A stretch of DNA of 64,000 bases from JBLNBN01 sp050260015 (GTDB lineage Bacteria; Bacteroidota; Ignavibacteria; Kapaibacteriales; UBA2268): the NCBI GenBank assembly GCA_050260015.1, contig JBLNBN010000047.1:31908-95907 (forward strand), written 5' to 3'. Both the position numbers and the translations under genes were made by a program. The notes below the pieces were generated by a model. The model worked only from the letters and a program-made list of their open reading frames with translations. It made no database searches and had not been told where the DNA came from. Shown in pieces: positions 26,201 through 34,752 of the stretch. The stretch's first letter is position 1. Each line of letters begins with the position of its first letter.

Positions 26201-28881
26201 TTGCGAATCCAGTAGTAGCTGTACTCGGTCGAGGCGTCCATATCGAACTCGAGCTTCGCCTTGCCCCACTTCGGCAGATACTTCAGAGTATCGCCCGAGT
26301 TCATATCCTTTATTAAATAATTATTCGATAAATACTCGAACTGCATCGGGTTGGGCAGCGGCGCATAATAAGTATATGTCGAGCGAATAGGCGTCGTGCG
26401 GCTTTCGTTGAATATCGTTTTATAATCGAGCTTCGAGTAGAGAGATTGCTGCGGGCGCACGTGACGCATATCTATCTCCTCCCCTCCGAGCGAGAGAACC
26501 GCGATAAACTCGTTATGCGGTTGCGGAACGGTTCCCGCGCAGTAGTCGGTCGGCTTTAACTTGTAGCCGGTGGCGGCGGTGTCGATATAGGTGTATCCCT
26601 CGTAGTTGTTTATCCTTTGGAATATATATTGCTTCCAAATCGGTCTATTTTGATCGTCGGTCTCCATCCAGTATTTCCAATGCGGATCGTTTTTATCCGC
26701 TTTGGAAATATCTTTAGTATAGGGATATATCATACCCGTGAGCGAATCGCAGGTTCCGTTGACGTACCCGACTCCCGCCGAAAGCCCGGGCAGATCCGGC
26801 GGATCCACCCAAATATCATAGTAGCAATAGGGATCGGCGTAGTCGTAACCGGCTACGCGATTGATATTCCACGTAACCTTCCAGACTCTTATCTTATCCC
26901 CGGGCTCCTCAATATCGACCTTGCCGTCGCCGTCAGTGTCCTGTGCGCGAAGCCCGTCGTGGTCTATATCTTCGTAGTAGAATTTATTGCCGGTGCGGAG
27001 ATGCTCCCAAGGATTTAGCCAATAGACTTCTTCCTCCGTTATCGTATAGTTCTTAGGATATATCGAAGCGGTGTCGAGCCAAACGTCGGGCTTGCCGTCG
27101 CTGTCGAAATCGTATTCCGGGTTGTTCTGGTCGTTCGAGCCCCTCATAACGTCGATGAATTTCCCGCCGGGGGTCTTTAGTATCGGCATATTGATAATTC
27201 TATCCGACCAGTAGAAAGGCACGTCCTTGGGGATGTATTGTGTATAAACTACGTTCTCCGCGGAAGTGCGCTCCTTGTTTTCCATTATCATGAAAACCCG
27301 GAAGGGCTGGTAATAAATGCCGAGGAAGTTCTTCCAGTTCAGGTCGGCGTCGGCGGCGAGGAACGCTGAGAACATAAAGTCGACGTAATTCCTGTATTTA
27401 TTAAATCTATGCGCGCCGAGCGGATCGGAATACTCCGTCGTATTTACCGAGGCGTAGGCGTAGTTCTTCCATGCGAGGAATTTATCGACGAAGCCGCGCA
27501 TTGTGGAAGTGTCCGCGGGCGTTTTCAGCTTGTATACGATTTCAATTTCGGTCTTGGGTAGAACGAAGATATCTTTGAAAATCAAGTTATTTTCTACGAT
27601 CTCGTAATCTACGTCGGGAGTTACGACGCCCGCGAAGTTGAAGTAATTCTTCCATTTACCGTCGATCTGCGCGCGCTGCAGCGATTCCGTCAGCTTTATT
27701 GCGCTTATCTTTTGGTCGGTTAAATTCCTCAGCTTAAGACGAACTTCGAATTCGTCCTCGACGTCGTAGCCGATAGCGTTTTTGCCCGCGGTAATCGAAT
27801 CCGGTAGGTCGTTGTAAACCGAGCGCGTTACGTCCAGCCCGCCGGCATGCGCCCCGAAGAACGTATTGAATAGCCAGGTCAATTGCCTGCTGCCCTTCTT
27901 TAATTCATTGAAGCCGCCCACGGTGGGGAGTCCCGTATTGCATACGATCTTACCGCCGAAAGCTTCCGCCCCAGTTAAGGAAATAACAACGGGAGAGAAT
28001 CCGGCTTTTTCAGCTATGACTTCGGCTTTCCCGGGATTTACGGAAGGGATAGCCACGCCGTAGAGATTATTCCCCGTCGCGCCCGATGTAAACGCTATAG
28101 GATTCTGCGTCGGGCGGAAATTTATTTCGTGAAGCGAAGCCGCGTTTGCTTGCGAGAGCCGCGAATAATCGAACGTTCCCGCGGGTAGTATTCCCAATTT
28201 TTCCAATAGCAAGCCGCCGGTTCCCTCTGCGTAGACAGTTCCTCCTCCAGCGAGGAATTTCTTTAAGCGGTCGGCCATTTTAGGATATTTTTTCGATATA
28301 CTGTCCGCGTAGAACCCGTAGTTCGAGCCGCTGAGCGAGAGCGATGGAATTATGAGAAATGTAGTTCCGTAGTCGATGTCCGTCGTGTCGAGAGCTTTTT
28401 CGTCGACGTAATATGATATATTATCGGCTAAGTAACTGTCGAACGAATTCTTGAAGTAAATGGCTTCCCACGAAACCGTGTTATTATTCAGAGCGACGGA
28501 ACTAGAGAAAATAGCCACGCGCTTCGCATAATTCTTAAATTGAATAGAGAGATGCGACGCGGCGCGCCAGTCGTAGTTTGAAGCTGGATTCGAAGTTATC
28601 GAAGAATAATCGCTTCGGACGGCAGCCGCGACGACGAAAGCGCCGCGGTTTTCGCCGGAACTTACCCAATAGACGGAGCTTTCGGAGAACTCCGGGAACA
28701 GCGTTTTATCGTAATTCGCGCCGGTAAAACGGTAATCCTGGTCGCTTTCGAGCGCCGCAAGTCTATATGCGCGCAGGAAATCCTTCTGGGTCGAGTCGGT
28801 TGGAATAACGGAAACTTGACTCAAAAGTAAACAAGGAATGAAAAATAAGTTAAGAAGAGCTAATAGTAACAATTTACGCAT
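23272..28881 (-). CDS. Giant T9SS-exported surface protein with Ca-binding-type repeats and CARDB-like domain
   Basis: 1869 aa. A signal peptide (MRKLLLLALLNLFFIPCLLLSQ) is followed by a long beta-rich ectodomain. Three Asp-rich 'xDxDxDGxxD' segments of the thrombospondin-3/EF-loop type occur near 590-605 (DFDSDGKPDVWLD), 635-660 (DIDHDGLRAQDTDGDGKVD) and 992-1008 (DDDNRDGIDDWIDD), likely binding Ca. A CARDB-like Ig domain lies at about 1660-1770 (FGKPVTLTMTVRNG ... CEFCEGNNTN), and a T9SS sorting domain ends the protein (about 1785-1869, ISPNPVGDKAVIKYKLP). Around 170-310 there is a ThuA/GATase-like feel (DRLKKFLAGGGTVYAEGTGG), unproven. The second ATG (28881) is chosen, 7 nt after GGGGGG. 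Probably an adhesin or surface-layer protein; exact role unknown. Confidence 0.8.
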   Translation of the reverse strand: MRKLLLLALLNLFFIPCLLLSQVSVIPTDSTQKDFLRAYRLAALESDQDYRFTGANYDKTLFPEFSESSVYWVSSGENRGAFVVAAAVRSDYSSITSNPASNYDWRAASHLSIQFKNYAKRVAIFSSSVALNNNTVSWEAIYFKNSFDSYLADNISYYVDEKALDTTDIDYGTTFLIIPSLSLSGSNYGFYADSISKKYPKMADRLKKFLAGGGTVYAEGTGGLLLEKLGILPAGTFDYSRLSQANAASLHEINFRPTQNPIAFTSGATGNNLYGVAIPSVNPGKAEVIAEKAGFSPVVISLTGAEAFGGKIVCNTGLPTVGGFNELKKGSRQLTWLFNTFFGAHAGGLDVTRSVYNDLPDSITAGKNAIGYDVEDEFEVRLKLRNLTDQKISAIKLTESLQRAQIDGKWKNYFNFAGVVTPDVDYEIVENNLIFKDIFVLPKTEIEIVYKLKTPADTSTMRGFVDKFLAWKNYAYASVNTTEYSDPLGAHRFNKYRNYVDFMFSAFLAADADLNWKNFLGIYYQPFRVFMIMENKERTSAENVVYTQYIPKDVPFYWSDRIINMPILKTPGGKFIDVMRGSNDQNNPEYDFDSDGKPDVWLDTASIYPKNYTITEEEVYWLNPWEHLRTGNKFYYEDIDHDGLRAQDTDGDGKVDIEEPGDKIRVWKVTWNINRVAGYDYADPYCYYDIWVDPPDLPGLSAGVGYVNGTCDSLTGMIYPYTKDISKADKNDPHWKYWMETDDQNRPIWKQYIFQRINNYEGYTYIDTAATGYKLKPTDYCAGTVPQPHNEFIAVLSLGGEEIDMRHVRPQQSLYSKLDYKTIFNESRTTPIRSTYTYYAPLPNPMQFEYLSNNYLIKDMNSGDTLKYLPKWGKAKLEFDMDASTEYSYYWIRNAGHDVDYNDPSEAQEKNEKLGDGVFGYMIYDLPKGIGGYKIDLPRKSDGSYDIDNILQVDGKPFVKWLENKWTANAPEIWEDAFQYHIYVPQLLIPPAIDDDNRDGIDDWIDDRGDRFQSSTGFLHDGFMLGDGEEYKDYPKEPFIDDIYGQVKSGWYEGGDGTRGDDFFENLGKTHFKINAIYEGRGKEGLVDISKGGWLVVEEIFGGSPWVIFSHTLNGYSQGVDFALTAQSNPSLIKFGRDTTYIKHILEDRGEPHYFNADFDPWYVSYGVGEATVTTYLGGKDPCSLISPPIDMPASIDPTKDINTITLIPNADKDNPDLKDYPKTVSGTFAEIKIEVMNGTDDNWLNTKVEPQLPASLGASEIVMSYVAYPRPLVPAKVDPATGEIIQGGDDPGAFRAGWRFNQPEGEVLVKAGNILPLLQPSRRAYFIFLVKIDPSLPKDVYEIDFALNTLRKNYKSAEGKNYTREVPPAKFQITTKNDNRIPTDYQKFVIGTASLQDMSVAASKYFAPTSKVKYSTQDVNAGNFPTITKTAVAQFDSTSRTESIDLSQIGSFPTKDASKLYILEQGIVNSSETGTNVNLTKEQKLNYIYDSGKPHEGEALVVRIDSIKSGATYARTTGPKVTLYKEIAYVNGTKPAYKDSALVWKGSGINSIGVLVEVYNAGNDINEETELAVSAGEYFLPIADSLLKDCYVDGNRAMLKLGSITPGQKVKTIVYFSEAPTACANIYDKSALVPKVDISYMGHVAGVPAKFEYADERLVDFPAADFKLVKVEAPDAGDVTFGKPVTLTMTVRNGLTPIKDATIALYAVLDKKDTVKAGEIANVEFDRGETRSMSLVYAVPIETRFLEFFAKADPSNEICEFCEGNNTNAVDLSIQGPKWIVGTAISPNPVGDKAVIKYKLPRAMRQITIKIYDTKGDLVGEIPNCPIAYGENEIEWIAKGLPPGMYILNFKGINEKGENEIHYEKAIK

Positions 28882-28983
28882 AAACATTCCCCCCGGAATA
28901 ATCCTAATTATACTAACTAATAGAAATTAGCAAATTTTTTTCAAAGGCAAGGGGAAATTTGATTAATGGTTCGAGCGTTCTGC

Positions 28984-29067
28984 TTTTTCCACCCCCGGCG
29001 CTACGCGCCACCCCCTCCAGAGGGGGACACAATTAATTTTCCCCCTTCGGAGGGGGCAGGGGGTGGA
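28984..29067. repeat. GC-rich hairpin repeat, copy 1
   Basis: TCCACCCCC...GGGGGTGGA outer arms with inner CCCCCTCCAGAGGGGG and CCCCCTTCGGAGGGGG hairpins. A second copy is at 29153-29235. Any short ORFs across it are products of the repeat. Confidence 0.75.
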
Positions 29068-29152
29068 CTATTTCCTTTTTTCCCCCTTCGGAGGGGAACT
29101 TTAATATTTAAAGGTAAACGGCTTTTATACCATCCGTGTCGAAGATACTATT

Positions 29153-29235
29153 TTTTCCACCCCCGGCGCTGCGCGCCACCCCCTCCAGAGGGGGACACAA
29201 TTTTTTTTCCCCTTCGGTGGGGGGCAGGGGGTGGA
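29153..29235. repeat. GC-rich hairpin repeat, copy 2
   Basis: Direct repeat of 28984-29067, about 90% identical by eye, separated by 85 bases. It has the same nested inverted-repeat arrangement. Confidence 0.75.
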
Positions 29236-29250
29236 TTCAGAACTATTTCC

Positions 29251-29330
29251 CTCGTTCCCACGGTCCCCGTGGGAATGTAGCATGAACGCTCCGCGTTCGC
29301 TCTTTTCCGGACGATGCCGCGGCTGCGCCG
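29251..29330 (-). repeat. Repeat module with CCCACGG-CCGTGGG palindrome, copy 1
   Basis: In reverse it matches 40300-40372 and 43779-43860: a GGCATCGT segment, an ACGCGG-GCGTTCG segment and a final palindrome (TTCCCACGGTCCCCGTGGGAA here). Adjacent to copy D of the three-palindrome element. Confidence 0.65.
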
Positions 29331-29356
29331 CAGGATGGAGGCTGGAGGTAGGCGGC

Positions 29357-29578
29357 TTTGGTTACAGATGTAGAACCGCTGCGCGGTTCGTAAGATTATC
29401 GTTCTTTATAAGTTTATTGCCTCGAAAATCTATTGAATAATACGCAGACAGTTACGCCGTAGGCGTTTTATATCTGTAACAAACGCTTTGCGACGAACGC
29501 GCTACGCGGTAGGCGTTGGATAAGAAATACAACTGTCATCTGGCTTTTGAGTATACGGCGAAGCCTTTTATGGAATCT
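29357..29578 (-). repeat. Three-palindrome interspersed element, copy D
   Basis: 222 bp, reverse. P1 29504-29516 (ACGCGGTAGGCGT, one arm mutated), P2 29454-29466 and P3 29373-29389; spacings 50 and 127. ACAGATGTA-type pairing arms are present as in copy C. Confidence 0.87.
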
Positions 29579-29639
29579 CCTGGCGGCAGACCGGAAGCGC
29601 TACCAGGAAATGACGCGCAAGCTCTTGTGAGCTGAAAAG

Positions 29640-29770
29640 TTTGTCACTCAGAGCGCCAGCGAAGAGTCCAAAGGATTTCGAATAAGACAAAATGTCTTTA
29701 CAAGCGAGTACCGCTCTTTCTTAACCCCGGCGGGGTTACGGCTTTGTAATGCGAAGCGCCCGCCCCGCCC
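29640..29770 (+). repeat. Second repeat family, copy 2
   Basis: Begins TGTCACTCAGAGCG, contains AACCCCggcGGGGTT (29723-29737) and ends GCGAAGCGCC. Preceded by the TGACGCGCAAGC module at 29611. Confidence 0.78.
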
Positions 29771-30119
29771 CCGCCTCCTTCACGCGGCTGCGCCGTGGCA
29801 GGGGATGTAGTTTGGTTCATGGTTTACTATATACATACGAATCCTTCGGATTCGTATGTGGGCGCTCTCTCTGTATTTGCGCGTTATTGCAAGCGTTTTC
29901 GTTATTATAATATCCTTTAGACTCTTCCTCGCTTCGCTCGTCAGAGTGACAGAGCCTTCAATTCCCAAGCTCTTGCGCGTCGTTTCCGTAATTCTTAATC
30001 ATAATAATCATAAAAATCAGCTTAATCCAGGTTCAGACAAAATGGATTCCCCTAACCATTAACCATTAATCATTAAACATTATCAAAGAAACTCTCCGCC
30101 TTTTCCGTCGTATATTTAT
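29771..30119. repeat. Gene-free repeat mosaic upstream of the ABC transporter
   Basis: Holds a TACGAATCC-ttc-GGATTCGTA palindrome (29836-29856), a reverse copy of the CGCAAGC/GTCACTC module (29925-29990), the reverse AGGTTCAGACA repeat (30014-30052) and an AT-rich run of 'accattaatcatt' repeats (30054-30082). No gene seen. Confidence 0.6.
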
Positions 30120-30127
30120 TATTTTTG
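30120..30127 (+). promoter_or_regulatory. Candidate -7 element (TATTTTTG) for the ABC/lpxB operon
   Basis: TAnnTTTG match 39 bases before the ATG at 30167; no good TTTG at the right distance upstream. Confidence 0.4.
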
Positions 30128-30166
30128 CAAAAGCAAACGGTTCTAAAATTTGATTAAGGAACTAAA

Positions 30167-31078
30167 ATGGTTAATATCGAAAACGCAGTTAAGAGGTTTG
30201 GCTCCTTTACCGCGGTAGACGGACTTTCCTTTAATATCAATCGCGGCATCATCTTCGGCCTGCTCGGTCCTAACGGGGCCGGGAAGACGACTACAATCCG
30301 CATGATTACCAACATATTAGCCCCCGACGAGGGGCGCATAACCGTCGACGGGCAGCCCTTTACGGCCGCTCACGGCGAGATACTCGGCTACCTGCCGGAG
30401 GAGCGCGGGCTCTATAAGAAATTAAAGGTGATCGAGCAGATCGTCTACTTCGGTCGGCTCAAGGGGATGTCCGCTTCGGACGCGACCGCCGAGGGCAAGC
30501 GCTGGCTCGAAAAGTTCGGCGCGCGCGGCTGGGAGAATAAGAAAGTGCAGGAGCTCTCCAAGGGTATGCAGCAGAAGGTGCAGTTTATTGCGACCGTCGT
30601 GCACGACCCGAAATTGCTAATACTCGACGAACCATTTTCGGGATTCGACCCAATCAACGCCGAGGCCTTGAAGAGCATATTGCTCGAGATGCGCGCCGCC
30701 GGCAAGACGATCGTGCTCTCCACGCACGTCATGGAGCAGGTCGAAAAGATTTGCGACGAGATAGTTATTATAAATAAAGGGAAAGCCGTTCTGCAGGGCC
30801 CGCTGCGCGAAGTCAAGGAGCGTTACGGGCGCGATTCAGTCCTGCTGGAGTACTCCGGCGACGCGAGCGGGATCGAAGCCCTGCCCTCGATTAGGATCAT
30901 AAATAAGTCAATGAACAGATTGGAATTCAGGATAATCGATCACGCAATAGCTCCGAACGAAATACTTAAAAAAGCTCTCGAAAAGCTCGACGTCTACAAG
31001 TTCGAGCTTAGCGAGCCTTCGTTAAACGAAATCTTTATAGCCGCAGCCGGCGTCAAGGAGGTAAGCGACAATGAATAG
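30167..31078 (+). CDS. ABC transporter ATP-binding protein (NatA-like)
   Basis: 303-aa ATPase subunit of an ABC-2 exporter. Walker A is GPNGAGKTT (34-42), Q-loop YLPEE, signature LSKGMQQKVQF, Walker B LLILDEPFSGFDP and switch STHVM. The C-terminal 80 residues after the ATPase core fit the DUF4162 domain typical of NatA/CcmA-like exporters. AAGGA lies 6 nt before the ATG. Overlaps the permease gene by 8 nt. The exported substrate is not evident; NatAB exports Na+ in Bacillus. Confidence 0.93.
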   Translation: MVNIENAVKRFGSFTAVDGLSFNINRGIIFGLLGPNGAGKTTTIRMITNILAPDEGRITVDGQPFTAAHGEILGYLPEERGLYKKLKVIEQIVYFGRLKGMSASDATAEGKRWLEKFGARGWENKKVQELSKGMQQKVQFIATVVHDPKLLILDEPFSGFDPINAEALKSILLEMRAAGKTIVLSTHVMEQVEKICDEIVIINKGKAVLQGPLREVKERYGRDSVLLEYSGDASGIEALPSIRIINKSMNRLEFRIIDHAIAPNEILKKALEKLDVYKFELSEPSLNEIFIAAAGVKEVSDNE

Positions 31079-32372
31079 AACTTCCAAAATATGGACGATA
31101 ATCTCCCACGAGTATACTACGAAGGTGCGCTCGAAGGGCTTCATAATTGCGACGGCCCTGGGCCCGATCGCTATGTTCGCATTGATCCTGATCCCCGGCT
31201 TGATAATGTATCTAACCGCGGACGCGACTAACAGGAAAATCGCCGTCGTAGACAACGCGGCCGGGCTTGGGGCAAAGATTGTCGCCGCGGACACGTCGCT
31301 TTACTTCCTGTCGGCCGAGCCTGAAAAGTCGCTCCACGAGCAAGCGCTTAGCGACGAGATTGACGGGTACATGGTAGTTCCGTCCGATTTCATCGAGTCC
31401 GCAAAGGTCCGCGTATTTACCGGCGGAGGCGGCGGGCTCGGGTTTATAACGAAGCTCGAGAACGTCGCGAGCGAAGTTTGGCGGCATGAGTACTTAAAGA
31501 GCAAGGGCGCGGACCCGAAATTATTCGAAGTAATAGACAGGAGAGTCGACGTCCAAACGGAAAAAGTAACCGAAAAGGGCAGCGAAACGGATTATACGGC
31601 GGCGTACGCCGGGGTAGGCTACGCGCTCGGGTTTATCATTTATATATTAACCCTGCTCTACGGCACGCAGGTGATGCGCGGCGCTATCGAGGAAAAGGCC
31701 AATAGGATAGTGGAGATCATCGCCTCGAGCGCGCGCCCGTTTGAAATAATGATGGGCAAGGTCGTCGGCATCGGCGCGGTGGGACTTACGCAAGTCCTGA
31801 TCTGGACGGCGTTCGGCAGCGCTCTCTTCGCCATCGCCCCGTCGATAATCAATTCGATGTCGGGCTCGATGCATCCGCAGATGGCCATGAACGCAGGTGC
31901 GGCGGCAGGAGCGGCTCAAGGCATGCCCGCGGCGTTCCAGATGCCCTCGTTCCCGCTCGGCTTAGTAGCGCTGTTTATCTTTTTCTTTATCGGCGGGTAT
32001 TTCCTCTATGCGTCGCTCTTCGCGGCGATAGGCTCGGCCGTCGACCAGGAATCGGACGCGCAACAGCTCATGTGGCCGGTTACGCTCCCCATCATCATCC
32101 CGATATTATTCATCAGCGCCGTAATAAACGACCCGGACAGTACGCTCTCGGTAGTTCTCTCGCTGATACCGCTGTTCACTCCTATTATAATGATAGTCCG
32201 CGTCGCGGCGACGGACGTGCCCATCTGGCAGGTGCTGCTTTCGATCGCATTGCTTATCGGGGCTTTTCTCGGGGCTATCTGGCTGGCTGCGAAGGTCTAT
32301 CGCGTCGGAATATTAATGTACGGTAAAAAGCCTTCTATAGGCGATATTATTAAATGGATAAGAATATCTTAA
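31071..32372 (+). CDS. ABC-2 type permease (NatB-like)
   Basis: 433-aa partner of the upstream ATPase. One N-terminal helix (about 24-46), a large extracytoplasmic loop (about 50-180), then five helices in the C-terminal half with a loop rich in Met/Ala/Gly (MHPQMAMNAGAAAGAAQGMP) between them, the NatB/YhaP layout. SKIWTIISHEYTTKVRSKGF at the N-terminus is the usual coupling segment of this family. Overlaps both neighbours (8 nt with the ATPase gene, 19 nt with lpxB), so one transcript. Confidence 0.9.
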   Translation: MNRTSKIWTIISHEYTTKVRSKGFIIATALGPIAMFALILIPGLIMYLTADATNRKIAVVDNAAGLGAKIVAADTSLYFLSAEPEKSLHEQALSDEIDGYMVVPSDFIESAKVRVFTGGGGGLGFITKLENVASEVWRHEYLKSKGADPKLFEVIDRRVDVQTEKVTEKGSETDYTAAYAGVGYALGFIIYILTLLYGTQVMRGAIEEKANRIVEIIASSARPFEIMMGKVVGIGAVGLTQVLIWTAFGSALFAIAPSIINSMSGSMHPQMAMNAGAAAGAAQGMPAAFQMPSFPLGLVALFIFFFIGGYFLYASLFAAIGSAVDQESDAQQLMWPVTLPIIIPILFISAVINDPDSTLSVVLSLIPLFTPIIMIVRVAATDVPIWQVLLSIALLIGAFLGAIWLAAKVYRVGILMYGKKPSIGDIIKWIRIS

Positions 32373-33484
32373 AAGTCTTCATATCGGCGGGCGATCCATC
32401 CGGGGATCTTCACGCGTCAAGGTTGATGCGCGAGCTTCTCAAGTCGGCGCCCGCCGCTTCTTTTACGGGGCTGGGCGGCGAGGAAATGATCTCGCTCGGC
32501 CTTAAAGCGCTCGCGGCGCCGGAACGGCTGCACGTCGTGGGGTTCTGGGAGGTCCTGAAGCGCATTAAATTCTTTAAGTCGCTGCTCGACGCGTGTAAGC
32601 GCAGGCTCGAGGAGGAGCGCCCGGACGTATTTATAGCGGTCGACTATCCCGGCTTCAATATGAAGCTCGCCGCGCACGCAAAGTCGCTCGGGATTCCTAC
32701 TATTTACTATATCGCTCCGCAGCTCTGGGCGTGGGGCGCGAACCGCGCGCAAAAGCTCGCCGCCGCCTGCGATAAGCTATTGGTAGTCTTCCCCTTCGAA
32801 GTCGATTTCTTCCATAAAGCGGGCATAGACGCTACGTTCGTCGGGCACCCGCTGCTGGACGCGCCGGAATTTGCCGGGGAATTTAAGAAATTCGGCGAGC
32901 GGGAAAAGGTACTGGCGCTTCTGCCCGGCAGCCGCTTGCAGGAGCTGAAGCTCAATATGCCGGTCTTCGCCGCGGCGGGCAAGGAATTCCTTCGCCGCAG
33001 GCCAGATTTCCAAATAGCGTACGCGAAGCCCTCGCGAATTTCCGAACGCGACTTCCTGGGCTTTCTGCCCGGGGGCGAACGCCCGGAGATCTCGAACGAT
33101 TCCCGCGAGTTAATGAGCCGCGCCGCGTTAGGCGTAGTCAAGACGGGCACGACAAATCTTGAAGCCGCCCTGCTCGGGATGCCGTTCGCAATGGCCTATA
33201 AAGCCTCGTCGCTTACCTATCTCTACGGCAAATCGGTCGTAAATCTCGAATCGATCTCGCTCGTCAACATCCTTTCGCAAAGTAAGATAATCCCCGAATT
33301 TATTCAAAAGGACGCTTCGCCGGCCAACATAGCCGGTTTCCTGGAGGAATTGGCGGCTTCGCCCGAATGCTACGCGGAGCTCCAGGAGCGTTTCGCCGGG
33401 ATCCGCCGCGGTTTAGGGCTGAGCGGCGCCTCGCATAACGCCGCGCAATTCATCTTAAAAGCCATTAATTATAATTATACCTAA
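32354..33484 (+). CDS. lpxB: Lipid-A-disaccharide synthase LpxB
   Basis: GT19 glycosyltransferase condensing UDP-2,3-diacylglucosamine with lipid X to the lipid A disaccharide at the inner-membrane face. 376 aa, the normal length. Motifs: FISAGDPSGDLHASRLM at the start, GLGGEEM, VDYPGFNMKLA, YYIAPQLWAWG, FVGHPLLD, LLPGSRLQELK and VKTGTTNLEAALLGMP. Its start lies inside the end of the permease gene. It shows that the organism makes lipid A. Linking an ABC exporter to lpxB hints at an envelope-related substrate, but that is inference. Confidence 0.96.
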   Translation: MDKNILKVFISAGDPSGDLHASRLMRELLKSAPAASFTGLGGEEMISLGLKALAAPERLHVVGFWEVLKRIKFFKSLLDACKRRLEEERPDVFIAVDYPGFNMKLAAHAKSLGIPTIYYIAPQLWAWGANRAQKLAAACDKLLVVFPFEVDFFHKAGIDATFVGHPLLDAPEFAGEFKKFGEREKVLALLPGSRLQELKLNMPVFAAAGKEFLRRRPDFQIAYAKPSRISERDFLGFLPGGERPEISNDSRELMSRAALGVVKTGTTNLEAALLGMPFAMAYKASSLTYLYGKSVVNLESISLVNILSQSKIIPEFIQKDASPANIAGFLEELAASPECYAELQERFAGIRRGLGLSGASHNAAQFILKAINYNYT

Positions 33485-33560
33485 GAAAAAGTAGCTTTTA
33501 TAAGATTCGATTATTGATTAATTTTGGCTTTACGGTTTTCTAAATTAATCATTTAAACAA

Positions 33561-34688
33561 ATGGATATAAAAATCGAATTAGTAACGGATAAATCCTCGC
33601 TTTTGCGCTTTATCCGCAGCCAGTGGAATTTCTACCGCGGCGACCCGAATTTTGTTCCACCGCTTATCGCCGACCGGGCAAAGCTTCTTAATAAGGAAAA
33701 GAACCCCTTCTTTAAGCATTCCGATATGCAATTATTTATGGCGACCCGCAACGGCGACGTAGTCGGCAGGATAGCCGCTATTCAAAACGGGAATCACAAC
33801 AAGACGCACAACGACAAGGTCGGCTTCTTCGGCTTCTTCGAATGCGTCAACGAGCAACCCGTAGCCGACGCCCTCTTCGAAGCCGCGGCGAATTGGCTCC
33901 GCGAGCGCGGGCTTACTTCCATGCGCGGCCCGGAGGACCCCTCCCAGAACGACGAACTGGGCTTGCTCATCGAAGGATTCGATAGGCCCCCGGTCATGCT
34001 CATGAAGTACAACCCTCAATATTATATAGATTTAATAGAAAAAGCGGGCCTTACGAAAGCTAAAGATCTTTACGCCTGGATACTCGACATCCATAGTTAT
34101 ATATCCGATAAGCTCGAAAGGATGCAAAGCATCGTGCGCGAGCGTTATAAAGTGACTATCCGCGAAGTCAACTTCAAGGATAAGCAGCAATTTAAGCGCG
34201 ACGTAGATACGCTTAAGGAGCTCTATAACTCCGCATGGCAGCCGAATTGGGGATTCGTTAAGATGACCGAGGAGGAATTCGATTTCCTGGCGGCCGACTT
34301 AAAGTCCATCGCTGATTCGCGTTTAACGTACATCGCCGAGATCGACGGCAAGCCTGCCGGTTTCGCGCTCGGTTTGCCGGACATTAATCAAGCCCTTATC
34401 TACAACAAACGCGGCGGATTGCTCGGAGCCGCATGGCATTTATTAACGAAAAAGAAAAAGATAGACACGCTAAGAATAATCGTGCTGGGAGTAAAGCCGG
34501 AGTACCAACGCACGGGCATCGACGCCGTTATGTACTACGAGATGGGCAAGCGCGGACTAACGCGCAATATACTCTACGGCGAAGCGAGCTGGGTGCTCGA
34601 GGACAACGCGATGATGAACCGCGCGCTCGAAACCACTATGTTGGGAAAGATTTACAAGAAATATCGTCTTTACGAAAAGACAATATAA
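33561..34688 (+). CDS. GNAT-family N-acetyltransferase-like protein
   Basis: 375 aa. The N-terminal half (NFYRGDPNFVPPLIADR, a typical opening of this family) and the C-terminal half (about 195-365) both look GNAT-like; the C-terminal half has the acetyl-CoA strand and loop as IIVLGVKPEYQRTGIDAVMYYEMGKRG, a usable Q/RxxGxG/A variant (QRTGID). The family is widespread in FCB genomes and functionally uncharacterised. Lies 76 nt after lpxB and may share its transcript. Confidence 0.78.
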   Translation: MDIKIELVTDKSSLLRFIRSQWNFYRGDPNFVPPLIADRAKLLNKEKNPFFKHSDMQLFMATRNGDVVGRIAAIQNGNHNKTHNDKVGFFGFFECVNEQPVADALFEAAANWLRERGLTSMRGPEDPSQNDELGLLIEGFDRPPVMLMKYNPQYYIDLIEKAGLTKAKDLYAWILDIHSYISDKLERMQSIVRERYKVTIREVNFKDKQQFKRDVDTLKELYNSAWQPNWGFVKMTEEEFDFLAADLKSIADSRLTYIAEIDGKPAGFALGLPDINQALIYNKRGGLLGAAWHLLTKKKKIDTLRIIVLGVKPEYQRTGIDAVMYYEMGKRGLTRNILYGEASWVLEDNAMMNRALETTMLGKIYKKYRLYEKTI

Positions 34689-34752
34689 TTTTGTAACGTT
34701 TTGATGATTTGTGTGTCATAGCAGAAAAATATAATATCAATTGAGGTTGGAA

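Noticed and set aside
28966..29440. Short ORFs rich in PPPEGD / SEGAGGG
   Set aside because: They are translations of the GC-rich hairpin repeats.
18523..30166. Insertion sequences in the repeat-rich gaps
   Set aside because: No transposase fragment was recognised in any frame; repeats are too short and palindromic modules dominate.
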